64,000 bases of DNA. Source: Chloroflexota bacterium (GTDB lineage: Bacteria; Chloroflexota; Anaerolineae; UBA2200; JACIWT01). The stretch lies in NCBI GenBank assembly GCA_014360825.1, contig JACIWT010000008.1:62001-126000 (forward strand). Direction: 5' to 3'. Positions 15,599-23,266 of this stretch are shown here, piece after piece; positions within the stretch are counted from its first letter, which is position 1; each line of letters opens with the position of its first letter. A program made the translations under genes and the position numbers. The notes under the pieces are model-generated. The model did no database searches, was not told the DNA's origin, and saw only the letters and a list, made by a program, of their open reading frames with translations.

Positions 15599-15805
15599 AT
15601 GCGGGTAATTTACGACCCCCAAACAGATACGCTGACCATCATCCTGAGCGAAGCGCCTGTGGCAGAAAGCGATGAGGACAAGCCGGGCATCATCATTGAT
15701 TACGATGCCGCAGGGAATGTAGTGTCGTTAGAGATATTAGACGCTTCGCGCCGGGTGATTCAGCCGACCCGAATGGTGTATGAATTAGCAGGGAAGCCGA
15801 CTTAA
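15599..15805 (+). CDS. DUF2283 domain-containing protein
   Basis: 68 residues with the DUF2283 signature: YDPQTDTLTIILSE near the N-terminus and IIIDYDAAGNVVSLEILDAS in the middle. ATG 15599 has GGAG nine bases upstream, inside the end of the DUF4258 gene, so the two are cotranslated. Probably the antitoxin-like partner, by position and family association only. Confidence 0.78.
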   Translation: MRVIYDPQTDTLTIILSEAPVAESDEDKPGIIIDYDAAGNVVSLEILDASRRVIQPTRMVYELAGKPT

Positions 15806-15905
15806 GATATCGCCGTCGAGTAAATTCGACGACTGCTCTGCGAACCCCGAAGGAACCTCAGACCCAGCCTGAAAGTTCTCCCCCGGACCAAAGGTATTAC
15901 TATCC

Positions 15906-15930
15906 TGCCCCCGGCCAACGGTCGGGGGCA
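15906..15930. repeat. Strong hairpin between the DUF2283 and cohesin genes
   Basis: TGCCCCCGGCC (15906-15916), loop AAC, GGTCGGGGGCA (15920-15930): 11 pairs including one G-U. It is followed by TATTCTT, a weak U-tract, so a terminator is possible. The rest of 15806-16106 holds the promoter at 16018 and nothing else that I can name. Confidence 0.5.
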
Positions 15931-16017
15931 TATTCTTGGTGGGGCGAGGAGAGTAACGATACCGCACTGCCACCGTCATCAAGGGTGGTAACGCGGACAG
16001 CAGAGACATCGCACGAG

Positions 16018-16046
16018 TTGACTTGCTGGACGTGACGCGCTAAACT
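16018..16046 (+). promoter_or_regulatory. Promoter of the third cohesin gene
   Basis: TTGACT (16018-16023), a 17-base spacer and TAAACT (16041-16046), about 60 bases before the start at 16107. Confidence 0.5.
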
Positions 16047-16106
16047 GCGCCCACGCCAGAGGTTGGACCACAGCGCGCCAATTCGCTTGTCGGAGGATAA
16101 TCCATC

Positions 16107-17438
16107 TTGCGTGTCCGAATCATCGCCACACTGTTGACCCTCATAGCCTTGGTACTCTCTTCCGACGCCACCACAGCGTTGGTGCGCGTCGTCCCTGCGA
16201 CACAGCAGATCAACGTCGGTGAGCAGACGACGGTGGACGTGCGCGTCGAGAACGTCAGCAATTTCTGGGGAGTGCAAGTGCGTTTGCGTTTCAACCCCAC
16301 GGTGTTGCAGGTAGTAGATGCTGATCCCGCTGTGGATGGCGTGCAGGTCGAGTACGGCGACTTCCCGCCCCCTGTCACCGGCCAGACGTATGTCGCCCGC
16401 CGCAGCGCCGACAATAAGACAGGCGAAGTGCTCTACGCCGCAACGCTCATCTACGGGACCGCACCACTGAGCGGCAGTGGCACCATCTGTCGCATCACCT
16501 TCATCGCCATCGCCAATGGCACCAGCCCCCTGGCCTTGGATGAGGTGATCCTGGTGGATTCAAACACCCATGCCATCCCCGCCACCTCTACGTCGGGGCA
16601 CATCCAGGTGGGCGAGGCTCCACCGCGCTTCGTCTATCTGCCAGTAGTGCGGGTGGGGTATCCGCCTATCACCCCCACCTATACGCCCACCCGCACGCCG
16701 ACTGCAACACACACCTCCACCCCCACACCATCCCCCACTTTCACCGTTGGCCCCTCACCCACGGCAAGTGAGACGCCCACGAACACCGCCACGCCGACGC
16801 CATCCCTCAGCCCCACCAGTGGCCCCTCGCCCACGCCGAGCGAGACACCGACCAGCACTCATACGCCCACCAACACCCCGACGGGCACGAGCACCCCAAC
16901 CGCGACGGTAACCCTTACCCCCACGCCCACTGGGTCACCCACGCCAGGGGGCCAGCAGTTAGTGGTCAACCCTGGCTTCGAGGACTACGAGGCTTGGCAG
17001 TACCGCACTACCTACCCATGCGCCAGCGCCTACACTGCAGCGCTCTCGTATAGGGGGATGCGCAGTTACCGGTTGGGCATCACGGATGGGCCTGATGGAG
17101 AATGTTGGTCATCTGTCTGGCAGGATATTACCATTCCCATCACTACGACGCGAGGGACCATCAGCTTCTGGTACTATCCCATCAGCGCCGATACACTGCC
17201 CTATGATCTCCAACTGGTGCGTATTCTGAACACACAGAACGAGTTTTTGGAAAATATCCTGCGCGTCTGCGAGAACACGCAAAGTTGGACCTACTACCAG
17301 ACACCGCCGGAGTGGGATATCACCCGCTACGCTGGCCAGACCATCCGGCTGTACTTCGGGGTGAAGAATGACGGCGTCGGCGGACAGCCCACAGCAATGT
17401 ACGTAGATGATGTGGAGATGAGGGTGTGGGGGCCTTAG
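16107..17438 (+). CDS. Secreted cohesin protein with Thr/Pro linker and C-terminal jelly-roll-like domain
   Basis: 443 residues from a TTG start with GGAGG ten bases upstream. A signal peptide (about residues 1-25) precedes a cohesin-like domain (about 27-165, with NVSNFWGVQVRLRFNPTVLQVVD), very close to the cohesin of the 1616-residue protein. Then FVYLPVV, a long Thr/Ser/Pro linker (about 190-285), and a C-terminal domain beginning VVNPGFEDYEAWQ and ending with YVDDVEMRV, the outline of a carbohydrate-binding CBM4/9-like beta sandwich. Probably extracellular, joining a dockerin partner to a glycan or surface. The CBM call is by shape and needs a profile match. Confidence 0.8.
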   Translation: MRVRIIATLLTLIALVLSSDATTALVRVVPATQQINVGEQTTVDVRVENVSNFWGVQVRLRFNPTVLQVVDADPAVDGVQVEYGDFPPPVTGQTYVARRSADNKTGEVLYAATLIYGTAPLSGSGTICRITFIAIANGTSPLALDEVILVDSNTHAIPATSTSGHIQVGEAPPRFVYLPVVRVGYPPITPTYTPTRTPTATHTSTPTPSPTFTVGPSPTASETPTNTATPTPSLSPTSGPSPTPSETPTSTHTPTNTPTGTSTPTATVTLTPTPTGSPTPGGQQLVVNPGFEDYEAWQYRTTYPCASAYTAALSYRGMRSYRLGITDGPDGECWSSVWQDITIPITTTRGTISFWYYPISADTLPYDLQLVRILNTQNEFLENILRVCENTQSWTYYQTPPEWDITRYAGQTIRLYFGVKNDGVGGQPTAMYVDDVEMRVWGP

Positions 17439-17519
17439 ACCTCACTATCCGCCCAAGTGGAGAGTGGACGCCTGCAATCCAAAAGTCGGTGCATCGTTTT
17501 TGCATGATTCGAGCGCGAT

Positions 17520-17547
17520 TTGACTATTTTGACATGTCGTGTATAAT
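17520..17547 (+). promoter_or_regulatory. Strong promoter for the 35-residue membrane miniprotein
   Basis: GCGATTTGACT with -35 TTGACT (17520-17525), a 16-base spacer and a perfect TATAAT (17542-17547). Confidence 0.7.
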
Positions 17548-17633
17548 ATAAGCAGATTCAATCCCGCCCCCTTTTGGCCTAGCGCCGTCGCCGCCCGCCG
17601 TGCGCATCACCGCCCACATAGGAGAACTGCTCG

Positions 17634-17741
17634 GTGGACACCCTTTCGCTGGTCTTGCTCATCGTCGTCGCCTTTGCCTCTGTTGGGGCATTCATCCTGA
17701 TCATGGCAGCCATCGCCAGTAAGATCCTGGGGCTGCGCTAA
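17634..17741 (+). CDS. 35-residue single-span membrane miniprotein
   Basis: A GTG start at 17634 with AGGAGA nine bases upstream opens a frame of 35 codons ending in TAA. It is almost wholly hydrophobic: MDTLSLVLLIVVAFASVGAF, then about ten more apolar residues, ending in SKILGLR with basic residues at the tail. This is one membrane helix with the C-terminus likely cytoplasmic. A consensus promoter (17520-17547) lies about 80 bases upstream and no other gene follows closely, so it seems to be a real monocistronic gene. Function unknown; small regulators of membrane complexes look like this. Confidence 0.6.
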   Translation: MDTLSLVLLIVVAFASVGAFILIMAAIASKILGLR

Positions 17742-17858
17742 GATCTGCGAACAGACTTTGCGAGAGGATCTCAGGTTCCCGAAGCCCAAACGCTCTCGGT
17801 CGTTTGGTGCTACTCGCCGAAGTTGACCGATACTTACCCCACAGAGCACTGCAGCGAT

Positions 17859-17886
17859 TTGACAGATTTGCGAATCTGCGTATAAT
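17859..17886 (+). promoter_or_regulatory. Promoter of the cold-shock gene with palindrome in the spacer
   Basis: TTGACA (17859-17864), a 16-base spacer and TATAAT (17881-17886). CAGATT-TGCG-AATCTG, an inverted repeat, fills the spacer, a possible operator. Confidence 0.75.
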
Positions 17887-17908
17887 GTTTTACTGTAGGA
17901 TGTAGTTA

Positions 17909-18049
17909 GTACTTGTTCTGGGTAAACCAATCGGGCCACCTAGGGCAAACTCCTAGGTGGCCCTGTTTGTGGAGCGAGGTTGGACCGCTTGAGACCACGC
18001 CACCGAACAAGTACCTCCACCCTGCAACATCTACCAAAGGAAGGAGGTA
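17909..18049 (+). promoter_or_regulatory. Switch-like 5' leader of the cold-shock mRNA
   Basis: GTACTTGTTC (17909-17918) is exactly complementary to GAACAAGTAC (18005-18014), closing the leader. Inside sits a perfect 12-bp hairpin (GGGCCACCTAGG 17933-17944 with 17952-17963, loop GCAAACT). TACCTCC (18012-18018) is exactly complementary to the ribosome site GGAGGTA (18043-18049) and overlaps the closing helix by three bases. The two pairings compete, as in known cspA-type thermosensing leaders. The base pairs are seen; the switching is inferred. Confidence 0.6.
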
Positions 18050-18058
18050 TGTCGGGAC

Positions 18059-18268
18059 ATGAGTGACAGAATGACCGGCACCGTCAAGTGGTTCAACCGA
18101 ACCAAGGGTTACGGCTTCATCAGCCGCGAGAGCGGCAATGACGTGTTCGTGCACTTCTCGTCTATCCAAGGCGAAGGTTTCCGCAACCTAGACGAGGGTG
18201 ACCACGTCGAGTTCGACATCGAAGACAGCCCCAAGGGGCCGCACGCTGTGAACGTCGTCAAGTTATAG
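18059..18268 (+). CDS. cspA: Cold-shock domain protein
   Basis: 69 residues, one cold-shock domain: [15 protein letters not shown] carries RNP1 (KGYGFI) and [10 protein letters not shown] carries RNP2 (VFVHF). It binds single-stranded nucleic acid and works as an RNA chaperone in the cytoplasm. The start at 18059 has AAGGAGG 11 bases upstream; the internal ATG at 18071 (MTGTVKW) is where many homologues begin but has no SD. The gene has its own promoter, structured leader and intrinsic terminator. The symbol names the family; which Csp paralogue it is cannot be decided. Confidence 0.93.
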   Translation: MSDRMTGTVKWFNRTKGYGFISRESGNDVFVHFSSIQGEGFRNLDEGDHVEFDIEDSPKGPHAVNVVKL

Positions 18269-18286
18269 CACGCCGCAACCAAAGAA

Positions 18287-18322
18287 GCCTCGGTGGGAAC
18301 AGGGTTCCCGCCGAGGCTTTTT
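18287..18322 (+). terminator. Intrinsic terminator of the cold-shock gene
   Basis: GCCTCGGTGGGAAC (18287-18300), loop AGG, GTTCCCGCCGAGGC (18304-18317), then TTTTT. Fourteen pairs with one G-U. Confidence 0.9.
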
Positions 18323-18386
18323 CATTTGCCACACCTTCTGAGCCCGATCGCGCCCCGCCGCCGTGTGGTCAAGCCACAGGCGCGAT

Positions 18387-18415
18387 TTGACAAATTAGAA
18401 CATTTGTGCTATTAT
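18387..18415 (+). promoter_or_regulatory. Promoter of the small HTH gene
   Basis: GCGATTTGACA context with TTGACA (18387-18392), a 17-base spacer and TATTAT (18410-18415); only about 17 bases separate the likely transcript start from the ATG at 18439. Confidence 0.6.
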
Positions 18416-18438
18416 AATGGCAGGAAGTGGGCAGGGCC

Positions 18439-18696
18439 ATGGACGAACTGCTGCGCCGGCTACGGGAGAAGCAAGAGAACGAGAACCTGACCCTACAAGA
18501 GATGGCGCAGCGCATCGGTGTTACCGCCGCCTGCCTGTGTATGATCTACCGGCGGCAACGCTCGCCGGGGCGCAAGTTCCTCAGCGGTGTCCTCGTCGCC
18601 TACCCCGACCTACGCGAGTGCATCCTTCGCGCCCTGAGGGCAGACGTTGATAAGAATGGAAGCCAGCGGATTCCCACTGTGGACGGAGAGTACTAA
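18439..18696 (+). CDS. Small helix-turn-helix (XRE-like) protein
   Basis: 85 residues. LTLQEMAQRIGVTAACLCMIYR (split here as LTLQEMAQRIGVTA and ACLCMIYR) fits the helix-turn-helix of XRE/Cro-type regulators: L..xEMAxxxGVxxxxLxxIY. The remainder is short and lacks a known effector domain. An upstream in-frame GTG (18427) exists but its SD spacing is poor. It lies just before a block of phage-tail-like genes, and a phage-repressor ancestry is possible. Its target is not evident. Confidence 0.65.
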   Translation: MDELLRRLREKQENENLTLQEMAQRIGVTAACLCMIYRRQRSPGRKFLSGVLVAYPDLRECILRALRADVDKNGSQRIPTVDGEY

Positions 18697-18704
18697 GCAC
18701 TCCC

Positions 18705-19229
18705 TTATCCGCTTATCCTGTCCCACACTTCCTCTAACCCGCCTACTAATTGCACGTTGGTTTCGGCCATTATCTCCGGTGGGATGGCGCTCACCAGTTC
18801 GCGGATCACGAACACTGGTTTATAGCCCGTCCACTTCGTCCAAGCGATCTCGGCGATGGTGCCACAACTCAGGCCAATGCACAGGAGCGCATCGGCAAGT
18901 TGGCAGAGGCGAGGATGCTGTTCGTCCCAGGTCAGGTCGTCCACGACCACATCGCACAAGTCCCGATGTCGCTCACACTCGGCGATCCGAGCCTGCAAAT
19001 TCGACCCGCCGCGCGGGATAAGGCCGATTACCTTGGGCCCGCCCGCCCGCCGGTAAGCCTCCGCGGCGATGAGGCCCACACCCCGGTCGGGCACGACCAC
19101 CAACTCGTGGCCCCGCGCCGCTAGTTCCTCTCCAGCCTGGGCTGCCAGGCGGCGGCACTCCTCCGCGCTCCACCCTCCTGCCGCTGCCACAGTCTCAATC
19201 GCCGTCGGGCCAATGATGGCTATTCGCAA
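18705..19229 (-). CDS. SLOG/LOG-fold nucleotide-binding protein
   Basis: 174 residues. An N-terminal MRIAIIGPTA strand, then a Rossmann-like body with VVPDRGVGLIAAEAYRRAGG and the family GLIPRGG, and a C-terminal ADALLCIGLSCGTIAEI in place of the usual GGxGTxxE of LOG proteins. It belongs to the SLOG superfamily, whose members bind nucleotides and include cytokinin-type phosphoribohydrolases and CBASS/TIR-linked sensors. The altered GTxxE-like site (SCGTIAEI) suggests binding rather than a defined enzyme activity. It is convergent with the HTH gene, ten bases away. Confidence 0.65.
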   Translation of the reverse strand: MRIAIIGPTAIETVAAAGGWSAEECRRLAAQAGEELAARGHELVVVPDRGVGLIAAEAYRRAGGPKVIGLIPRGGSNLQARIAECERHRDLCDVVVDDLTWDEQHPRLCQLADALLCIGLSCGTIAEIAWTKWTGYKPVFVIRELVSAIPPEIMAETNVQLVGGLEEVWDRISG

Positions 19230-19247
19230 GAAGTCCTCCCTGCAGTC

Positions 19248-19312
19248 GCTGTCAACGGATTATGAGAACGGATTGAACAGATTACACTTCAGTCGCCAAA
19301 TCCGTTGACAGC
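19248..19312. repeat. Inverted repeat GCTGTCAACGGATT / AATCCGTTGACAGC
   Basis: Perfect 14-base arms at 19248-19261 and 19299-19312, beside the GxxExxY gene. Related pieces (GCTGTCAGCGGATT and two copies of CCGTTGACAGC) lie on its other side at about 19854-19973, so the gene is bracketed by this repeat family. Confidence 0.7.
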
Positions 19313-19317
19313 ACTTC

Positions 19318-19773
19318 TCATCCCTCTCCCTTAAGCCAGTCGGGAACAAACAGCCACTGCCGATTGATTCGGTGTTCGCTGATATTGCGGGGTGGCAGAA
19401 TGCGACGATACTGCAGACTTCGTGTCCCAAAGTTGATCAGCAATCCCACCGGACACCCGGTCACTGCTAGATAGCCGATCACTTGCGCCAGGTGGCTATT
19501 ATCCAGATCGCCCAAGGCCTTGATTTCCACTACGACTCGCTCTTCAACAATGAAGTCGGGAATGTAGAAACCCACTAGCACATCTCGATCATAGACCGGA
19601 AGGTTTTGTTGGGCCGTATAAGAGAGTTCCATCTCCGTGAAACTGATCTCCAAGCTGCGTTGATATTGCTGCTCTTTGAGACCCGGCCCCCATTGGCGAT
19701 GAACAGCCATCGCTGCACCAATGATACGATAGGTCAAGTCCTCATGCGGCCCCTCAATGCGCTTGTTAGTCAT
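19318..19773 (-). CDS. GxxExxY family protein
   Basis: 151 residues starting MTNKRIEGPHEDLTYRIIGA, with the family motif GPGLKEQQYQRSL (G-L-K-E-x-x-Y) and a PD-(D/E)XK-like core: YIPDFIVEERVVVEIKALGDL, where D, E and K are arranged as in small nuclease folds, then INFGTRSLQYRRI. The family's function is not established. The start at 19773 is chosen because GGGAG precedes it and the upstream extension has no homologous character. It is flanked on both sides by the CCGTTGACAGC repeats, suggesting it moves or spreads with them. Confidence 0.8.
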   Translation of the reverse strand: MTNKRIEGPHEDLTYRIIGAAMAVHRQWGPGLKEQQYQRSLEISFTEMELSYTAQQNLPVYDRDVLVGFYIPDFIVEERVVVEIKALGDLDNSHLAQVIGYLAVTGCPVGLLINFGTRSLQYRRILPPRNISEHRINRQWLFVPDWLKGEG

Positions 19774-19998
19774 CGCATCTCCCGTCCTAAATTGTTTCCG
19801 CGACCCTGCATTTGGCATTATATCATAACTGGTGGGTTTGTTCAATTGCAGCGCTGTCAGCGGATTCCGGGAACAGATTGAGTAGATTGGGTTGGTATCG
19901 AGAGTGCCTTTCTGGTAAGTAAATCCATTCAATCCGCTCCAAAAATCCGTTGACAGCGATCCGTTGACAGCAACCCCCAAGACAACAGGAGGCTCACG

Positions 19999-20625
19999 AT
20001 GTCCAAATGGTCCACATTGGCAGACGCCATCGCTGACTTGGAAGCCCGGCTGCGCGATGCCGGCAACGCCGATTGGTCCGACGCCCAATTAGCCGAACAT
20101 CTTGCCACTGCCCTGGAACGCTACAGCGCCGTCGCCCCCTACACCCGCATCGCTACCCTCACCGCCTCGGTCGGTCTGCGCCGCTACAGCCTGGCCGCGC
20201 TCTCCGACCGCTTCCCCGGCCGACGCGGCGTCGCGGCGGTGGAATGGCCCACCGGGCGCTATCCCCGCGCCTGGTGTCGCTTTGAAGTCGAATCCGACGC
20301 CGGCACCGACTACTTGGTCCTCCTCACCCTCGACGCTCCTGCCAGCGGCGATGCCATCTCCGTCCACACCCGCGGCCCCCATATCCTGGACGAGACCGAC
20401 TCCACCATCCCCGAGACCGATCAACCCCACATCGTCAACGGGGCGGCCGGATACGCCGCCGAAGCATTGGCCCGCTCGCTGATGGGCAAGGTCACAGTGG
20501 AGCGGGCCTACGATGCTCTGGCCTCCTGGGGACGGCTGCGGGCCCGTGAGTTCGAGGTCTGGCTGCGTGAGGTGTCGTCCCGCGAGATCATCGCCGATCA
20601 CCTGATTGTGGAGCCAGGTCTGTGA
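19999..20625 (+). CDS. Phage connector/neck-like protein
   Basis: 208 residues with a clear AGGAGG site. The N-terminal helix-rich part has LATALERYSAVAP, followed by beta-rich sequence (LRRYSLAAL, VEWPTGRYPRAWCRFEVE, LLTLDAPASGD) and HIVNGAAGYAAEALARSL. This outline resembles head-tail adaptor or neck proteins of tailed phages, in which such an ALxxYS...P segment is common. The next gene starts inside its stop codon. Resemblance is by pattern only and needs a structure-based search. Confidence 0.45.
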   Translation: MSKWSTLADAIADLEARLRDAGNADWSDAQLAEHLATALERYSAVAPYTRIATLTASVGLRRYSLAALSDRFPGRRGVAAVEWPTGRYPRAWCRFEVESDAGTDYLVLLTLDAPASGDAISVHTRGPHILDETDSTIPETDQPHIVNGAAGYAAEALARSLMGKVTVERAYDALASWGRLRAREFEVWLREVSSREIIADHLIVEPGL

Positions 20626-21089
20626 ACACGGCCACCCTGCACGTCGAACCCGACCCACCCGATGGCGAACCCCACGTCATCCTCTACCATCCTGCCCAAG
20701 GCATCCGGGTCTGGTACCCCTGGGATGACCCGGCCCCCGCCCTATTCGCTCTGCGCTACGAGCGGGTGGTCACCTTTCGGGTCCGCCAATCTGACCTGCG
20801 CGCCCTGGCCTGCGGCGACCGTGCCTTGGCCCGCGCCCTAATCGAGCGCACCACCGACCTCCACGACCTGATCCGCCGCCGCACCGGGCGCCGTGTCTCC
20901 CTGCGCACCCTCGTCGCCCTCAACCTGGGCGAACCCCCTCCTGCTCCCTCCCCCGTCGACGAGGGCGGGCTGGCGTGGGAGGCGGCTACGGGCGCGCTTA
21001 TCCTCCTCTCTGAACTATGGACACTCTACGCCGGCTGCGGACTTCTGTGGGTGGGCGAGAGCGAGCGCTTGGCCTGGCCGCCGGAATAG
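20622..21089 (+). CDS. Hypothetical protein of the tail-like block
   Basis: 155 residues from GTG, overlapping the previous stop by four bases (GTGA), so it is translationally coupled. It has beta-rich N-terminal sequence (PHVILYHPAQGIRVWYPW, YERVVTFRVRQSDLRAL) and an Arg-rich helical middle (LIRRRTGRRVSLRTLV). I recognise no family. Its place between a connector-like and a tail-hub-like gene suggests a structural or assembly role. Confidence 0.5.
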   Translation: MNTATLHVEPDPPDGEPHVILYHPAQGIRVWYPWDDPAPALFALRYERVVTFRVRQSDLRALACGDRALARALIERTTDLHDLIRRRTGRRVSLRTLVALNLGEPPPAPSPVDEGGLAWEAATGALILLSELWTLYAGCGLLWVGESERLAWPPE

Positions 21090-21103
21090 AGGAGTGATGC
21101 GTG

Positions 21104-23263
21104 ATGCGTAACCTAACGGATACCTTGCGGGCGGCGGTGCGGTCACTGCGGCGCACACCTGCGGTTGAGGCGGATATTCGGGATAAGCAAGTGCGCTGGG
21201 AAACGCTTTACGGCGATGGCTGGATGTCCGTCGGTGACCTGTGCGCTGCTTGTGTGGCTGGTAGCACGATCGTGCGGGTGATGTTAGAAACAGATGGCGA
21301 GATCTGGACGCAGGTGATCACGGACGTCAACCAGGAAAGTCAATGGCAGTGGGGGGACCCCAACCCCTGGGTGTTGCGGGCGTCTAACGCCCTGCCCCCG
21401 CCCTACGGCGATGTGGCCATCGTCCGTGATGACAATGGCACGATTCGCGTTTTCTTCTTCGAGGGGACCTACACGCGGTTGATCAACGAGATTCAGTCCA
21501 CCGATGGGGGCTACACCTGGAGCGCCAAGCGGACGGTGAAGAACTTAGGGAACTACTCCGGGAACTACTATTTCCGGATTGCTGCGGGTGGTGGTGAGGC
21601 GATTTTCTACGCTACCAGCATTGAGGGGATGCGCTACGTCTATCGGTGCGATTACAACGGCGGGTCGGTGCTACAGATCACGAACCTGGTAGACGAATAC
21701 GGGCCTGAGTTTGACTACTGTCGGGGGTTGGCGGTGGCGTATCACGACTCGAAGTGGTATTTGGTGGCGGCGATACGGCGGTTGCAGGACTCCCGGATTG
21801 TCTCCACGGTAGTGAGTGAGGGGTCTTGGACTACGCCACAGCGGATAGTTCCTCCTGGGTATGCTTCGGCTGGGTTTGACCCCTGGTGGCCTTCCTTGAC
21901 CTATTGTGAAGGTGCCACAGAGGGGCAAGTATGGGCACTGATCTATATAGATGACTTCTCGGCGTCTGGTATGGAATGGCGGATGCCGATGTACATTAAG
22001 TCGCGGGATTTCGACCACTGGAGTTATGCCACGCCTTTGAATGAGGACATGACGAACCTCCATCGGGTTTGTGCCACCTGGTTCAACCTGGCGCTGTATG
22101 CCAACTCAGAGGCCACGGTGAACCGGGCGCGGTTTTACTACGGTGGGCATGCGGATATGAACTGGACCTGTCCACAGAGTCGGATCTTGGGCTACTGGTG
22201 CCTGGAGCGGCCAGGCCATGGGCGGTTGGTGGTGGACCTGGATAATTCCGATGGCGCACTCAACGACCTGGGCCAGCCAGGGGCGACAGAGGAGGCGGTG
22301 AAGCTACTATCTGTGGTGGTATTAAAACAGGGATATACCACCAGTAGTGGTAGGGAGCTGGTGGAGATGCGCCCGTTCTTCATTGATCGGATTGAGCGCC
22401 GCGTCGGGGCGTCGGGGACGCGGTGGGTGCGTCCGTCGGCGTGGGTGAGGCTTTACTGTGTGGACGGGTGGGAACTGTTTCGGCGGTGGAAAGCGGATGC
22501 GACCTTCACGTTCAAGGGTAAGACGGTGAAGTGGGTGATAGAGGAGTTAGCGGCGCGGGTGGGCTTTTTCTCGGTGATGTTCGATGGGTCCCCTGAGTGG
22601 GACACCATCGTCGAGAACGTAGCGGTGTCTGGACACATCCTGGGCTATTGGGGGCGGTACGTGCGTGCTTGGGGGCGGTGGTGGCCTGCGGATCAGTACA
22701 GTGGGGCGCTGGAGACGCCGCGAACGGGCTTGCAGGTACTGAACGACCTGTTATCGTTGGTGGGTGGGCGTGCGCGTTGGGGTAGTGGTTTTTACACAGG
22801 GGGCTTGTATTGTTTCATTCCGTGGAAGCAGTCATCGGACCCGCCCACGGATTACGACTATGGGACCAGCAATGAGATACTTCGTGGGTCCTATTTAGTG
22901 GGCGTAGTAGGGCCGACGCGGGTGCGAGCGGTGGGATATGGGGCGGGTTATCAGGTCAAGGACATACAGCGGGCAAGTGAACTGGGGATGGACACATTTG
23001 ATGTGGTATCGCGTCGGCAGTGGAATACGGTGCAGTTGTGTTGGTCTGCGGCTGAGGCGGTGATAAGGGATAGCCAGGCGATGAACTATTCGGGGTGGTT
23101 TGAGGCGGGGTTGAATCCGGCGCTGGAGTTGTTCGATTTCATTGGGATTACGGATGCAAGGGCTGGGCTTGCTTCAGCCAAGCGGCGGGTGGTGGGCATT
23201 GAGCACGTGTGGGAGCCTGGACGTGGGACATATCAGCAGCGGGTATGGATTGAGGGGGTATAA
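21104..23263 (+). CDS. Large tail-hub-like protein with N-terminal sialidase-type Asp-box
   Basis: 719 residues. The N-terminal half looks like a beta-propeller and has an Asp-box (STDGGYTWS, about residues 131-139). The C-terminal half (from about 420, IERRVGASGTRWVRPSAWVR) ends with ELFDFIGITDARAGLASAKR, then WEPGRGTYQQRVWIEG, the arrangement of phage tail hub or baseplate proteins in which a GD/D...-type beta domain ends in a short y-x-Q-x-v strand. A combined glycan-binding and hub protein is plausible. There is no signal peptide. ATG 21104 has GGAG nine bases upstream. Confidence 0.5.
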   Translation: MRNLTDTLRAAVRSLRRTPAVEADIRDKQVRWETLYGDGWMSVGDLCAACVAGSTIVRVMLETDGEIWTQVITDVNQESQWQWGDPNPWVLRASNALPPPYGDVAIVRDDNGTIRVFFFEGTYTRLINEIQSTDGGYTWSAKRTVKNLGNYSGNYYFRIAAGGGEAIFYATSIEGMRYVYRCDYNGGSVLQITNLVDEYGPEFDYCRGLAVAYHDSKWYLVAAIRRLQDSRIVSTVVSEGSWTTPQRIVPPGYASAGFDPWWPSLTYCEGATEGQVWALIYIDDFSASGMEWRMPMYIKSRDFDHWSYATPLNEDMTNLHRVCATWFNLALYANSEATVNRARFYYGGHADMNWTCPQSRILGYWCLERPGHGRLVVDLDNSDGALNDLGQPGATEEAVKLLSVVVLKQGYTTSSGRELVEMRPFFIDRIERRVGASGTRWVRPSAWVRLYCVDGWELFRRWKADATFTFKGKTVKWVIEELAARVGFFSVMFDGSPEWDTIVENVAVSGHILGYWGRYVRAWGRWWPADQYSGALETPRTGLQVLNDLLSLVGGRARWGSGFYTGGLYCFIPWKQSSDPPTDYDYGTSNEILRGSYLVGVVGPTRVRAVGYGAGYQVKDIQRASELGMDTFDVVSRRQWNTVQLCWSAAEAVIRDSQAMNYSGWFEAGLNPALELFDFIGITDARAGLASAKRRVVGIEHVWEPGRGTYQQRVWIEGV

Positions 23264-23266
23264 AGA

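Noticed and set aside
15806-16106. A riboswitch upstream of the third cohesin gene
   Set aside because: Only a hairpin and a promoter are visible; no conserved ligand-binding motif was recognised, and a cohesin gene is not a usual target.
19774-20088. A 105-residue N-terminal extension of the GxxExxY gene
   Set aside because: It reads through repeat sequence and the start of the next gene; the SD and family start both support 19773.
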